From Candidatus Poribacteria bacterium (lineage in GTDB: Bacteria > Poribacteria > WGA-4E > WGA-3G): 64,000 bases of DNA. Position 1 is the stretch's first letter, and each line of letters begins with the position of its first letter. Location of the stretch: assembly GCA_003635195.1 (NCBI GenBank), contig PYIY01000093.1:1-64000 (forward strand), written 5' to 3'. Positions 52,574 through 61,578 of the stretch are shown here, in pieces. The position numbers and the translations under genes are program-made. Below the pieces are notes generated by a model. That model had not been told where the DNA came from, made no database searches, and was given only the letters and a program-made list of their open reading frames with translations.

Positions 52574-53539
52574 ATGGCTCGGAAGATGCGTCTCGGTTTA
52601 GGTCAATTCAGTGAACTCAGCGAAGAACGGTTAAAATTCATCAAACAACTCGGGGTCGAAGATGTCTTGCTCAACACGGCGCAACTCCCCGGGACGGAGC
52701 GATGGGAATTTGAGGACATCTTGCAACTTCGGAAAGAGGTAGAAGCGGTTGGACTCCGGTTAGCAGCACTTGAGAACGTGCCTATCTCGTTTTACGATAA
52801 AGCGATGCTCGGTCTGCCCGGTCGCGATGAACAGATTGAAAACATGGCAGCCACCATTCGCAATATCGGTAAGGCTGGCGTTGAGATTTTCGGATACCAC
52901 TGGATGCCCAACGGTGTCTGGCGGACTTCTCGAACCACACCCGGTAGAGGCGGTGCAGAAGTTACGAGTTTTGATATGGAAGAAGTTAAAGACGCACCGC
53001 TATCGCACGGACGCGTTTTCACTGAAGCCGAGATGTGGGAGAATTACGAGTATTATATGAACGCTATCCTGCCTGTTGCAGAAGAGGCAGGCGTTAAACT
53101 TGCACTCCACCCCGATGATCCGCCCGTCGAAATCCTTGCCGGAGTGCCGCGCCTGTTCCGCAATTTTGAAGGCTTTAAACGTGGCATGGAGATTACCGAT
53201 AGTCCGATCCACGGACTCGACTTCTGTGTCGGTTCTTGGTCCGAGATGGGACCGGGTGTTACGGATGCGATCCGCTACTTTGGCGAACGCGACAAGATTT
53301 TCTATGTCCACTTCCGCGACGTCGAAGGACATGTTCCGAAATTTGCCGAATCCTTTGTTGACACCGGCAATTGCGATATGTTTGATGTGATGCGCACGCT
53401 AAAGGAGGTCGGTTTTACAGGCTTCATGATTACCGATCATGTGCCGCACATCGTAGATGATACAGGCTGGGGACACCGAGGGCGCGCGTACGCCATCGGA
53501 TACATGACCGCATTCCTCGAAATCTTAACAGCAACGTAG
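52574..53539 (+). CDS. uxuA: Mannonate dehydratase-like TIM-barrel enzyme
   Basis: The 321-residue protein has the UxuA signature set: GYHWMPNGVWRTSRTTPGRGGAEVTSFDMEEV, LALHPDDPPVEILAGVPRLFRN, LDFCVGSWSEMG, FYVHFRDVEGHV and FMITDHVPHIVDDT. His and Cys metal ligands are in place. The enzyme dehydrates mannonate to 2-keto-3-deoxygluconate in glucuronate breakdown. It is somewhat shorter than E. coli UxuA, so a related aldonate is possible. AGGAG precedes the ATG. Confidence 0.88.
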   Translation: MARKMRLGLGQFSELSEERLKFIKQLGVEDVLLNTAQLPGTERWEFEDILQLRKEVEAVGLRLAALENVPISFYDKAMLGLPGRDEQIENMAATIRNIGKAGVEIFGYHWMPNGVWRTSRTTPGRGGAEVTSFDMEEVKDAPLSHGRVFTEAEMWENYEYYMNAILPVAEEAGVKLALHPDDPPVEILAGVPRLFRNFEGFKRGMEITDSPIHGLDFCVGSWSEMGPGVTDAIRYFGERDKIFYVHFRDVEGHVPKFAESFVDTGNCDMFDVMRTLKEVGFTGFMITDHVPHIVDDTGWGHRGRAYAIGYMTAFLEILTAT

Positions 53540-53557
53540 AGATGGATAGAGAGGGAA

Positions 53558-54394
53558 ATGAAACATCCTGAGTACATTGATACCATCAAGCAGGGGGACT
53601 GCATTGCGTTGATGTCCGAAATGCCGGATGCATGTGTTGACTTGATCATAACGGATCCGCCTTTTGCCATTGATTTCAAAGCGACTCGCCACAATTACAA
53701 CCGAAAAAGGGATCGTGTCCTTGAAGGTTACAACGAAATTGAAGGGGTCGACTATCTTGCTTTTACGCTTGACTGGCTTACCGCTGCAACGAGAGTCCTA
53801 AAGGACTCTGGCAGTATGTATGTCTTTTCAGGTTGGAACTACCTAAAAGACCTTCTGATAGCAATTGATCAGTGCAAGCTCACGACTGTCAATCACCTCA
53901 TTTGGAAATATCAGTTTGGTGTTGTTACGAAGCGTAAGTACGTAACCTCTCACTACCACTGCCTTTTCTTGTGTAAAAACGACAAAAAACGAAAGTTTTA
54001 TCCGTATCGTCGATTTGATAAGGATGCCAAGACTGAAAACGGTGGATCGGCACATTACAAGGACAAGGAGGATGTCTGGGAAGTTAAAAGAGAATATTGG
54101 CAAGGCGCAGTCAAAACGCCAACCAAATTGCCTGCTGAACTCATTGAAAAGATACTTGATTATTCCAGTGAAAAAGGCGATGTTGTTTTGGATCCGTTTT
54201 TGGGTTCTGGGCAGGTTGCTGTTGTCAGCAAAATGAAGGGACGGCACTACATAGGTTTCGAGATTGTGCCAGCGTACTATGAATTCGCACTTGACCGGCT
54301 TGAATCGGGAAAATACTTAATTCAAAAAACCGAAGAAGAACCCGTATGGGATTTATTCAGTATTGGACATGACTCGCATCGGCATGTCGTTTGA
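53558..54394 (+). CDS. DNA methyltransferase (N4/N6 amino type)
   Basis: The 278-residue enzyme has motif IV TDPPF at residues 32-36 and motif I VLDPFLGSGQVAVVSKMKGRHYIGFEI near residue 210. Motif IV before motif I gives the beta-class order. The sequence between them is short, so the recognition domain is small. It methylates adenine N6 or cytosine N4. It lies 23 bp before a PD-(D/E)XK nuclease-like gene, so the two could be a restriction-modification pair, or the enzyme may be solitary. Confidence 0.9.
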   Translation: MKHPEYIDTIKQGDCIALMSEMPDACVDLIITDPPFAIDFKATRHNYNRKRDRVLEGYNEIEGVDYLAFTLDWLTAATRVLKDSGSMYVFSGWNYLKDLLIAIDQCKLTTVNHLIWKYQFGVVTKRKYVTSHYHCLFLCKNDKKRKFYPYRRFDKDAKTENGGSAHYKDKEDVWEVKREYWQGAVKTPTKLPAELIEKILDYSSEKGDVVLDPFLGSGQVAVVSKMKGRHYIGFEIVPAYYEFALDRLESGKYLIQKTEEEPVWDLFSIGHDSHRHVV

Positions 54395-54416
54395 ATTTTA
54401 TGGAAAGGAGTAGAAA

Positions 54417-55217
54417 ATGGCGCAAGTTGTTCCCTTACGGTACGACACTGCTTTTAAAAAAGCGTTCAGTCAACCGGAGATCTTCTGTCAATTTGCCGAA
54501 GATGTTTTAGGTATCAAATTCTATACCGATGAAGTGCATCGCGGCTACAAATTCCTTGAACCCATTGGGCAAGTTGATATTGAATACGATTTGTTCGCTG
54601 AGGATGCGGAATCTCGTATTGTCGTTGAGATACAACACGTCAAAGAACGCCACTTCTACAATCGTTTCCTATATTATCATCTTGTCAGCCTCGTCGAACA
54701 GGTAAAAAACAGCAAGGAGTATCAGTTTGACCGGGCGGTTTACACGATTGTTGTCCTAACAAGTCCTTACAGCGAGAACGAAATGGACTTTAGTGTTGCC
54801 ATTACGGATTTCAATCCTGTCAACGAATTTAGCCGTAAAGTCGATGTCTATCCGCATCAACTTGTGTTTGTAGTGCCCCGTATGGTTAATGAAAAAACGC
54901 CATCTGGTATCAAAGCGTGGTTGGAACTCGTGTTGGATTCCCTGGATGGCGAGATAGATGAAAACCACTACAATTCCCCAATCTTCGAGAGAGTGATTGA
55001 TGCGGTTAAACTTGATAACATCTCGCCGGCGGAACGTCGAGTACTTAAGGATGAAGAGGCTTGGGAAGACACGCTAATAGATGAACATAATCGAGGGAGG
55101 CAGCAGGAAAAGATGGCCATTGCACGTTCACTGATTAGCGAAGGCATAAGCACCGAAGTTATTACACGAACAACGGGCCTCACAGCAGCAGAGATCGAAG
55201 AACTGAGGCACTCATAA
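54417..55217 (+). CDS. Rpn-family PD-(D/E)XK nuclease (putative transposase-related)
   Basis: The 266-residue protein has a PD-(D/E)XK pattern: VDIEYDLF near residue 57 gives the Asp and RIVVEIQH near 70 the E-x-Q pair, followed by the RFLYYHLVSLVEQVKNS helix typical of Rpn/PDDEXK_2 proteins. These cleave DNA and promote recombination. The C-terminus has a helix-turn-helix-like tail (SEGISTEVITRTTGLTAAEIEEL). AAAGGAG lies before the ATG. It follows the methyltransferase by 23 bases, which suggests co-expression. Confidence 0.85.
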   Translation: MAQVVPLRYDTAFKKAFSQPEIFCQFAEDVLGIKFYTDEVHRGYKFLEPIGQVDIEYDLFAEDAESRIVVEIQHVKERHFYNRFLYYHLVSLVEQVKNSKEYQFDRAVYTIVVLTSPYSENEMDFSVAITDFNPVNEFSRKVDVYPHQLVFVVPRMVNEKTPSGIKAWLELVLDSLDGEIDENHYNSPIFERVIDAVKLDNISPAERRVLKDEEAWEDTLIDEHNRGRQQEKMAIARSLISEGISTEVITRTTGLTAAEIEELRHS

Positions 55218-55289
55218 ACACCGAGGCGTGTTAATAACGGGGCAATACCATGAAGTGGTAAAAACAGATACACACAACGAGGTGACCTC

Positions 55290-56930
55290 ATGTTTAACAG
55301 ACCCCCAACCATCGGCGAATACTTAATCAGAAAACTGGAAAGTTATGATATTGAACACATCTTTGGTATCCCCGGCGATTATGTGCTACGGTTCTATAAC
55401 CTCATAGAGAAGAGTGCCATTCGACATATCGGTATGACCCGTGAGGATGCAGCAGGCTATGCAGCAGATGCCTACGCACGCACAAATGGGATGGGGGCTG
55501 CCTGTGTTACCTATTGTGTCGGTGGGTTATCCATGGTGAACGCCGTTGCGGGTGCCTACGCTGAGAAATCTCCTGTCGTAGTTATTAGCGGTGCGCCGGG
55601 TGTCAGAGAACGCGGGAAAGATGCCCTTCTACATCATAAAGTCAGGGATTTCCACACGCAGCAACATATCTATGACGAGATTACCGTCGCGACTGCGCTG
55701 CTCGATGAACCCTTTACGGCTTTCAACGAAATTGATCGGGTGCTTGATGCGGTGTATCGCTATAAACGCCCTGGCTACTTGGAACTCCCGCGCGATATGG
55801 TGGATGTCCGTGGCACACTCTATCAACGTCCATCAACGGGTGGACATCTCAGTGAACCGGACACATTAGATGCTGCCGTTAGCGATGCTATTGATTTCAT
55901 TAACCAGAGTAAAAAACCGGTGATTCTCGCAGGTGTAGAGGTACACAGATTTGGTTATCAAAACAAATTGATCCGCTTTGTAGAAGAGAAACGTATTCCT
56001 GTGGTAGCAACGCTCCTCGGAAAATCGGTGATGCCGGAATCACATCCGCTTTACTTGGGCATCTATGAAGGTGCGATGGGGCGGGAAGAAGTTAGACAAT
56101 TTGTTGAGGATTCGGATTGTGTTATCATCCTCGGTGCGTTCATGACAGACGTGAATCTTGGGATTTACACTGCTAACCTGGACCGGGCGCGCTCGATCTA
56201 TGCCACGTCCGAAAAAATCACAGTTCGCTATCACTCCTACGAAGAGGTGATGTTTGATGACTTTATTGACGGCATCAATTCATCGAAACTCCGAAAGCGG
56301 CGGAAACCGAATTTAGAGTGGGCACACCGAGATCCGAAACCGTTTGTCGTTGAACCTAACGCACCTTTAACAGTACGTCGGTTGTTCCGACACCTTAACG
56401 AATTTATTAGCGAAGGGCTGATAGTTATTGCGGATGTCGGCGATAGCCTCTTCGGTGCTGTGGAATTGCGAATGTCTCAACACACAGATTTTATCAGTCC
56501 TGCGTACTATACCTCAATGGGATTTGCGGTACCGGCATCCATCGGTGCGCAACTCAGTATGCCGCATACGCGTCCGCTCGTTATTGTCGGAGATGGTGCC
56601 TTCCAGATGACTGGCACGGAACTCTCAACAACCGTTCGTTATGGACTCAATCCGATTATCCTTCTGTTGAATAACCACGGATATGGCACGGAACGGCACC
56701 TCTTGGAGGGAGCCTTTAACGATATAGGGTGCTGGAACTATAGCAGCATACCAGCCCTCTTTAGTGCAGGTCGCGGCATCCATGTCCGAACGGAAGGAGA
56801 GTTTGATGCTGCCATGAAAACCGCACTCGCTGAGACACAACACTTTACGCTGATTGAGGCGGAACTGGAGAAGTTGGACACGTCGCCTGCCCTCGCTCGG
56901 TTAGCAGAACGGATGTCTGGAACAGTTTGA
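55290..56930 (+). CDS. ThDP-dependent keto-acid decarboxylase
   Basis: The 546-residue protein belongs to the pyruvate/indolepyruvate decarboxylase group. The catalytic Glu is in GMTREDAAGYAADAYAR near residue 52, the HH motif in DALLHHKVRDF, and the ThDP-Mg motif runs from GDGAFQMTGTE near 432 to LLLNNHGYG. It converts a 2-keto acid to an aldehyde. The ribosome site GAGGTGA lies within a GAGGTGACCTC palindrome directly before the ATG, so it could be masked by a small hairpin. The substrate is open. Confidence 0.9.
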   Translation: MFNRPPTIGEYLIRKLESYDIEHIFGIPGDYVLRFYNLIEKSAIRHIGMTREDAAGYAADAYARTNGMGAACVTYCVGGLSMVNAVAGAYAEKSPVVVISGAPGVRERGKDALLHHKVRDFHTQQHIYDEITVATALLDEPFTAFNEIDRVLDAVYRYKRPGYLELPRDMVDVRGTLYQRPSTGGHLSEPDTLDAAVSDAIDFINQSKKPVILAGVEVHRFGYQNKLIRFVEEKRIPVVATLLGKSVMPESHPLYLGIYEGAMGREEVRQFVEDSDCVIILGAFMTDVNLGIYTANLDRARSIYATSEKITVRYHSYEEVMFDDFIDGINSSKLRKRRKPNLEWAHRDPKPFVVEPNAPLTVRRLFRHLNEFISEGLIVIADVGDSLFGAVELRMSQHTDFISPAYYTSMGFAVPASIGAQLSMPHTRPLVIVGDGAFQMTGTELSTTVRYGLNPIILLLNNHGYGTERHLLEGAFNDIGCWNYSSIPALFSAGRGIHVRTEGEFDAAMKTALAETQHFTLIEAELEKLDTSPALARLAERMSGTV

Positions 56931-56993
56931 AATTAATAGTAGTAGGCACGCTCCGACGAGTTTCCGTATACACTTGATACAGCACTCCGCCTT

Positions 56994-57797
56994 CTACTGT
57001 GCAGCTATCTTCTCTCGCAGGAAGTCTGTACAAAAAGGCACCTGTGCTTCCGATAGCCCGTGCAGCACGACTGCGCCGTCATAGCCGCTCTCCTTGAGCA
57101 GACCGAGATATTGGTCGTAATCCAGCAACCCTGTCCCTGCGGCGAGGTGCCCTGCTTGTCCGTCCCTGTCCAAGTCTTTGGCGTGTGCAAGGGCGATGTC
57201 TTCGCCGAGTAGTGCGAACGCCTCATTGAGGATTTCACGCATCTTTGGCAGCTCGCCTTTGTGGAAAATATTCGCGCCATCCATACACACTTTCAGGTAA
57301 GGGGATTGCATCTCGTCAAGCAGACGCCGCGCCTTCTGTGCAGAATCAATCACATTCGCTACTTCAGGTTCAAGGGCGAGTGTTACGTCGTACTCCTCGG
57401 CTACTGCTAACGCCTGTTTCATGGATTCAACGAGATCGCGCCACGCTTCTGGTGTATTGTTATCAGGATGCGCGCGCCACATGCTCTGTGGGTCGCGAGA
57501 ACCCGTGCAAAGTGTAATGACCGAAGTACCGAGAGGTGCACATCTCTCTGCCACAGAACGCAGCATCCGCAGCCCAGCGTGGCGTTTCTCAACATCAGGA
57601 TCAATCATGTTGTAGGTGCCTGAAAGTGCGGAGATTCCGATCTGACGAGCATCCATCTCTTTGCGAATCTCTGTAAGCGACGGTGCCGATGCAGACACAT
57701 GATATTGTAGATGATGGACACCGTGTTCCACAAGGGCATCAAGGCTCTCAGTGAGTGTATCGCGTCGAATTGTTCCCTCCATGAGTCCAACGTGCAT
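56994..57797 (-). CDS. Xylose-isomerase-like TIM-barrel sugar isomerase/epimerase
   Basis: The 267-residue protein has the AP endonuclease 2/sugar isomerase fold: MHVGLMEGTIRRDTLTESLDALVEHGVHHLQYHVSA at the start, VTLALEPEVANVIDSAQKARRLLDEM, LKVCMDGANIFHKGEL and LAHAKDLDRDGQ with metal-binding Glu, Asp and His. It probably isomerises or epimerises a keto sugar in the cytoplasm. The ATG has AGGAG upstream. It converges on the decarboxylase gene. Confidence 0.87.
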   Translation of the reverse strand: MHVGLMEGTIRRDTLTESLDALVEHGVHHLQYHVSASAPSLTEIRKEMDARQIGISALSGTYNMIDPDVEKRHAGLRMLRSVAERCAPLGTSVITLCTGSRDPQSMWRAHPDNNTPEAWRDLVESMKQALAVAEEYDVTLALEPEVANVIDSAQKARRLLDEMQSPYLKVCMDGANIFHKGELPKMREILNEAFALLGEDIALAHAKDLDRDGQAGHLAAGTGLLDYDQYLGLLKESGYDGAVVLHGLSEAQVPFCTDFLREKIAAQ

Positions 57798-57904
57798 AAA
57801 TTTCTCCTGTTGACTACTGGTGAGTTGTAATTACTATCTAACAAGGCTATAATCTTCCGGTTTTCAGATTAGAAATGATACAAAAACACGACGATTATAT
57901 CTCT

Positions 57905-58060
57905 TGAACTCTCTCCAGTCTAAAGACTGGAGATTCTTTTGTTCCTTGTAGGAACATTCCTTGGGTTTAAGCCAAGGCAACAGGGACTTCCAAGCGGAAG
58001 CCCAAGGGCGACGCCATGTCCGCCTCTACGGGGACACCTAAGCATCCCAGATACTTTTGT
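57905..58060 (-). ncRNA. Probable omega RNA at the tnpB 3' end
   Basis: In IS605-type elements, the tnpB 3' end and right end encode the guide (omega) RNA. Here the last coding part (GTCCCCGTAGAGGCGGAC, hairpin-forming) and three further stems (CCTTGG/CCAAGG, GTTCC/GGAAC and the right-end hairpin) form a chain of strong structures. The guide segment would be the host sequence just beyond the element. Inference from family knowledge and position. Confidence 0.5.
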
Positions 58061-59190
58061 CTTATGTTTATCGCACCTACACCATCGCGGTGATATGTAA
58101 AACCGCACTTGCAGCTATATTCGCGATTGGTAGGTTTCTTTCTATTACCACATTTCGGACAAGTTTGCGAGGTATAGGCTTCGTTGATATGTTTAACTTT
58201 GATACCCAATGTTTTAGCCTTGTAGGTTAGCATTGTTATCAGCTTCGCAAATGGCCACTGATGCAGCTTCTGATTTGACTTTTTGCTGTAGTCTATATTA
58301 TCGCGAATATGAGTCAAATCACCCACAACAATAGTACCAATATCTCTTAACTCACATTGATCTAGCAACTTCCGAGTGTGTTTGTGCAAGCCATCCTTGA
58401 TTTGATTGTCTATTCTTCTAATCTTCTTCCACTTGCGTCGTGTAAGTCTCCACCAGCGTTTGGAATGGCGTTGGCACTGACTGATAGCGGAATTGAATCC
58501 TGCAAGCACTTTATTTCTAAGTCGATATAGCGATCGGATATATCGTCCATTAAAAATCATAGCATCTTGACCATCAAAGCACACCATCGGATGTATCTCA
58601 CCCATATCAACGCCCATAACACCTTTACCGCTCTCCGGTGGTTCTATAGTCTCATAATATGTAAAATGAAGTTCCCACTGCCCATAATCATAGACCAACT
58701 CAATCGTAGCGATCAAATGATTTGTGGACATATCAAAGTTTTTGGGCAGCTTTATATCTAACTTCGGTCTACCCGCTCCCATTGAAAGTCTAACGCGTTT
58801 ACCGAAAAAACTGCTTTCCACAAATATGATAGCAGACTTCTTCCACTGCGTCGTACGATATTTCTTTCGTTTATTAGGTGGCTTAAGATTCCTAACGCCA
58901 CCTGTTTTCTTAAGAACAGAATACGATATCCAAGACTTAAAATAGGACGCACGCACCGCCTGTATACTTTGAGAATGCAGAGGTTGACTTTTCGTCAGAT
59001 TCTTGTCCATCCAACCTTCGCAATCCTCGCCGATATAGAAGTCCATGTGAGCATGCCCATACCCACGCTGATACTGGTACCACTCCATCAAATCACAGCA
59101 CTCTTTCCATACCTCAGCAGACGCTGCGTTAATCTGAGAAAAAATAGGCTGACTTTCTATTTTGAGTCGTTTCGCTCTTACGAATCGCAT
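57967..59190 (-). CDS. tnpB: TnpB RNA-guided endonuclease, rearranged catalytic site
   Basis: The protein of about 407 residues has RuvC motif I in VMGVDMGEIHPM (Asp near 195), zinc-finger cysteines in TCPKCG and CKCG (near 344-362) and RuvC motif III in HRDGVGAINIRQKY (Asp near 369). The usual Glu in motif II (EDL) is replaced: IVVGDL has Gly there. A Glu stands 47 residues later in INEAYTSQTC, the alternative site known from Fanzor-like TnpBs. I chose the ATG at 59190 because upstream codons read through a structured leader (GGCAGGCATG/CGTGCCTGCC stem at 59233-59279). It cuts DNA guided by omega RNA. Confidence 0.9.
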   Translation of the reverse strand: MRFVRAKRLKIESQPIFSQINAASAEVWKECCDLMEWYQYQRGYGHAHMDFYIGEDCEGWMDKNLTKSQPLHSQSIQAVRASYFKSWISYSVLKKTGGVRNLKPPNKRKKYRTTQWKKSAIIFVESSFFGKRVRLSMGAGRPKLDIKLPKNFDMSTNHLIATIELVYDYGQWELHFTYYETIEPPESGKGVMGVDMGEIHPMVCFDGQDAMIFNGRYIRSLYRLRNKVLAGFNSAISQCQRHSKRWWRLTRRKWKKIRRIDNQIKDGLHKHTRKLLDQCELRDIGTIVVGDLTHIRDNIDYSKKSNQKLHQWPFAKLITMLTYKAKTLGIKVKHINEAYTSQTCPKCGNRKKPTNREYSCKCGFTYHRDGVGAINIRQKYLGCLGVPVEADMASPLGFRLEVPVALA

Positions 59191-59518
59191 AGGATTATCA
59201 CATCTCACACTTTTATCCCCTGTGAAGTGGGAGGCAGGCACGGGGTCTCCAAGCGTTAACCACGCTTCACATGCCTGCCCATGTGATAGATACATCCTAT
59301 CATAGAAAGATTGATATTTCAAGTCTATTCTTCACCCAAGCCCAGTCTCTTGCCACAGTCTTGGGTCTCCATTGTCTACATCTCCAAGCTAAAGCATGGA
59401 GTTTTGACAATGGAAGCCTTTGATAAAGTATCAAATAGCAAGAAAAAAATGTGATCGGACTTCGGCGCAATTACAAACCGCTTTTACCAGATTTGGTTAC
59501 TCAAAACCGAAAATTCGT

Positions 59519-59548
59519 TTCGCAAATAAAACGGAAATATGATATAAT
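59519..59548 (+). promoter_or_regulatory. Extended -10 promoter
   Basis: TGATATAAT (59540-59548) is a full extended -10 element; the -35 candidate TTCGCA is weak at 18 bp, which is usual for extended -10 promoters. It lies 35 bases before the aminotransferase gene. Confidence 0.6.
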
Positions 59549-59583
59549 GCTTCAGAATCTCTCTAAACAGCGAGGACAAAAAG

Positions 59584-60936
59584 ATGCACACCATTTTAGA
59601 GCGTTATCAAAAAACTTTCGCAAAAGATAGAGAAATGGCGCAGGCGGCAAACCACCTTTTTCCGGATGGTGTGACGCACGATGGACGCTATATGACCCCC
59701 TTTCCGATTTACGTTACCCGTGCGGACGGATCGAAAAAATGGGGACTTGATGACAAGGAATTCATCGACTACTGGGCGGGGCACGGTGCGCTACTTCTCG
59801 GACATAATCCGCCAGAAGTTGTGGAGGCGGTAACGACGCAGATGCACCGCGGGACACATTACGGGGCCTGCCACCCGTTAGAATTGGAATGGGGTGCACT
59901 TGTAACGCAGTTGATACCGTCAGCGGAGCGCGTCCGGTTCGTCAGTTCTGGTACGGAGGCGACGCTGATGGCGATCCGTCTCGCGCGTACCTACACAGGC
60001 AAGAATAAGGTGCTGAAATTCACTGGGCATTTCCACGGTTGGCACGACAGCCTCATTTTAGGCGCGTATCCGCCTTTTGATATGAGTGTTCCGGGTATCC
60101 CACAGGAGATAAAAGGGACAACGCTGTTATGTCCGCCAAACGACATTGATGCCGTTGAAACACAATTGAAAACCGACCCAGATATTGCTTGCGTTATTCT
60201 TGAACCGACGGGTGCTTCTTTCGGCATCGTTCCTACAAACGGAACATTTTTAAAGCAGCTGCGTGAATTGACCGAAGCGCACGGTGTCTTACTCATCTTC
60301 GACGAGGTTATCACCGGGTTCCGGGTTGCCCCCGGCGGCGCGCAAGCGCATTACAACGTTACACCCGATATGACGACCCTCGCAAAAATTTTGGCAGGCG
60401 GGCTTCCAGGCGGTGCACTTGCCGGCAAAACCGAGATTCTCGAACTCATCTCAATGCGGTCGGAGCCTGACGGTTTGAAAATGCCGCACCCCGGTACTTT
60501 TAATGCGAATCCACTTTCTGCCGCCGCGGGTATCGCGATGCTCAATATCGTCAAGACTGGTGAACCGCATAAACAGGCACATCGGACTGCAGACCGACTT
60601 CGCGCAGAATTGAACAGTATTATTGACGATTACAGACTCGACTGGGTCGTTTACGGCGAATTTTCGGGGATTAGACTGCTCATCGGACACGGGGAAAAAG
60701 ATGTCCGTGCCTCCGATTTTGATCCCTATACGTGGGATTATCGGAAACTGAAAGGCAACAGCGATCCAGCTATGCAGGAACGTCTCCGATGCGGTCTGTT
60801 GTTGAATGGTATTGATCTTGCCAATAACGGTGGAATGACAACAGCGGCGCATACAGACGAAGACATCACGGCAACTGTTGCAGCGTTTGTGCAGACGCTT
60901 GAGTGGATGAAGTCAGAAAGTGGAACAAGGCGTTGA
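59584..60936 (+). CDS. Class III aminotransferase, glutamate-1-semialdehyde-mutase-like
   Basis: The 450-residue PLP enzyme resembles HemL: FPDGVTHDGRYMTPFPIYVTRADGSKKWGLDDKEFIDYWAGHGALLLGHNPP, RVRFVSSGTEATLMAIRLARTYTGKNKVLKFTGHFHGWHD, and LLIFDEVITGFR with the PLP Asp. The Schiff-base Lys lies in MTTLAKILAGGLPGGALAG near 264. The true HemL role is uncertain, because related transaminases with other substrates share these motifs and no other haem genes are nearby. The C-terminal 80 residues contain an RLLIGHGEKDVR insert. Confidence 0.88.
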   Translation: MHTILERYQKTFAKDREMAQAANHLFPDGVTHDGRYMTPFPIYVTRADGSKKWGLDDKEFIDYWAGHGALLLGHNPPEVVEAVTTQMHRGTHYGACHPLELEWGALVTQLIPSAERVRFVSSGTEATLMAIRLARTYTGKNKVLKFTGHFHGWHDSLILGAYPPFDMSVPGIPQEIKGTTLLCPPNDIDAVETQLKTDPDIACVILEPTGASFGIVPTNGTFLKQLRELTEAHGVLLIFDEVITGFRVAPGGAQAHYNVTPDMTTLAKILAGGLPGGALAGKTEILELISMRSEPDGLKMPHPGTFNANPLSAAAGIAMLNIVKTGEPHKQAHRTADRLRAELNSIIDDYRLDWVVYGEFSGIRLLIGHGEKDVRASDFDPYTWDYRKLKGNSDPAMQERLRCGLLLNGIDLANNGGMTTAAHTDEDITATVAAFVQTLEWMKSESGTRR

Positions 60937-61055
60937 CAAACCGCCCCAAACGGTATAATAGTGCTTGGTAGTTTTGAGGCATCGCTTATCCACACCCTTG
61001 ACACGGGGCTCTTTCGTAACAAATAGGATATAGCACTGCACAAAGGAAACTCAAA

Positions 61056-61463
61056 ATGAGGGGAAACACAGAAATGACGATTCAAGAATTATATGAATTG
61101 TTGTCCAAGCATTTGGATGATATGGAGGTGCGCCACACGAAGCAGCTGGATGACATGGAGGTGCGCCACACGAAGCAGCTGGATGACATGGCTGCACGGT
61201 ACACGCAACAGTTGAATGAGCTGGATGTGCGGCACACACAGCGGTTAAATGAGATGGATACGCGTCTCACAGAGCGGTTAAATGAGATGGAAGCACGGCA
61301 CACACAGCGGTTGGATGACATTGATGAACGGCTCCGAGGCGTTGAGACAGGCATCGCTGAATTACAAGGACGTAAAGCCGGATTCTCTGTCTTGAAAGAT
61401 TGGATTGTAGCGAGCTGTGCAGTTGCTGCGCTCATTGTCTCGATTATCGCCTTAACTAATTAA
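61056..61463 (+). CDS. Tail-anchored coiled-coil protein with 11-residue repeats
   Basis: The 135-residue protein consists of about seven near-identical repeats (LDDMEVRHTKQ, LNEMDTRLTER and similar) forming a continuous coiled coil over residues 10-85. It ends in a hydrophobic C-terminal segment (WIVASCAVAALIVSIIALTN), so it is probably anchored by its tail in the inner membrane. The first two repeats are identical at DNA level over 33 bases, meaning recent slippage expansion. AAGGAAA precedes the ATG. Function unknown. Confidence 0.7.
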   Translation: MRGNTEMTIQELYELLSKHLDDMEVRHTKQLDDMEVRHTKQLDDMAARYTQQLNELDVRHTQRLNEMDTRLTERLNEMEARHTQRLDDIDERLRGVETGIAELQGRKAGFSVLKDWIVASCAVAALIVSIIALTN

Positions 61464-61578
61464 TTTCTTTCCCTTAAAGGATCTGAAAGTTTGGACAGCG
61501 CGTGTCATGCTCATCTCCAAAAATTGCCTAAATTTTAGTCTTTACAAAATATACCACTAAAACAGAGAAGGAGAGTCA

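Larger units (their letters stand above)
57905..59415 (-). mobile_element. IS200/IS605-type element with tnpB only
   Basis: The element is read right to left. Its left end has the hairpin CTCCATGCTTTAGCTTGGAG (59382-59401), inside a CCATTGTC/GACAATGG cruciform. Its right end has CTCCAGTCTTTAGACTGGAG (57913-57932). Such subterminal hairpins are the hallmark of this family. There is no tnpA, so mobilisation would need a partner in trans. The exact ends are uncertain by some tens of bases. Confidence 0.8.

Noticed and set aside
60933..60959. TTGACA and TATAAT before the coiled-coil gene as a promoter.
   Set aside because: The spacing is only 15 bp and TTGACA overlaps the stop of the aminotransferase; it may still work weakly but I cannot support it.
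61110..61330. Regularly spaced direct repeats, possible CRISPR.
   Set aside because: The units are contiguous 33-base coding repeats translated as a coiled coil; no spacers exist and no cas genes are present.
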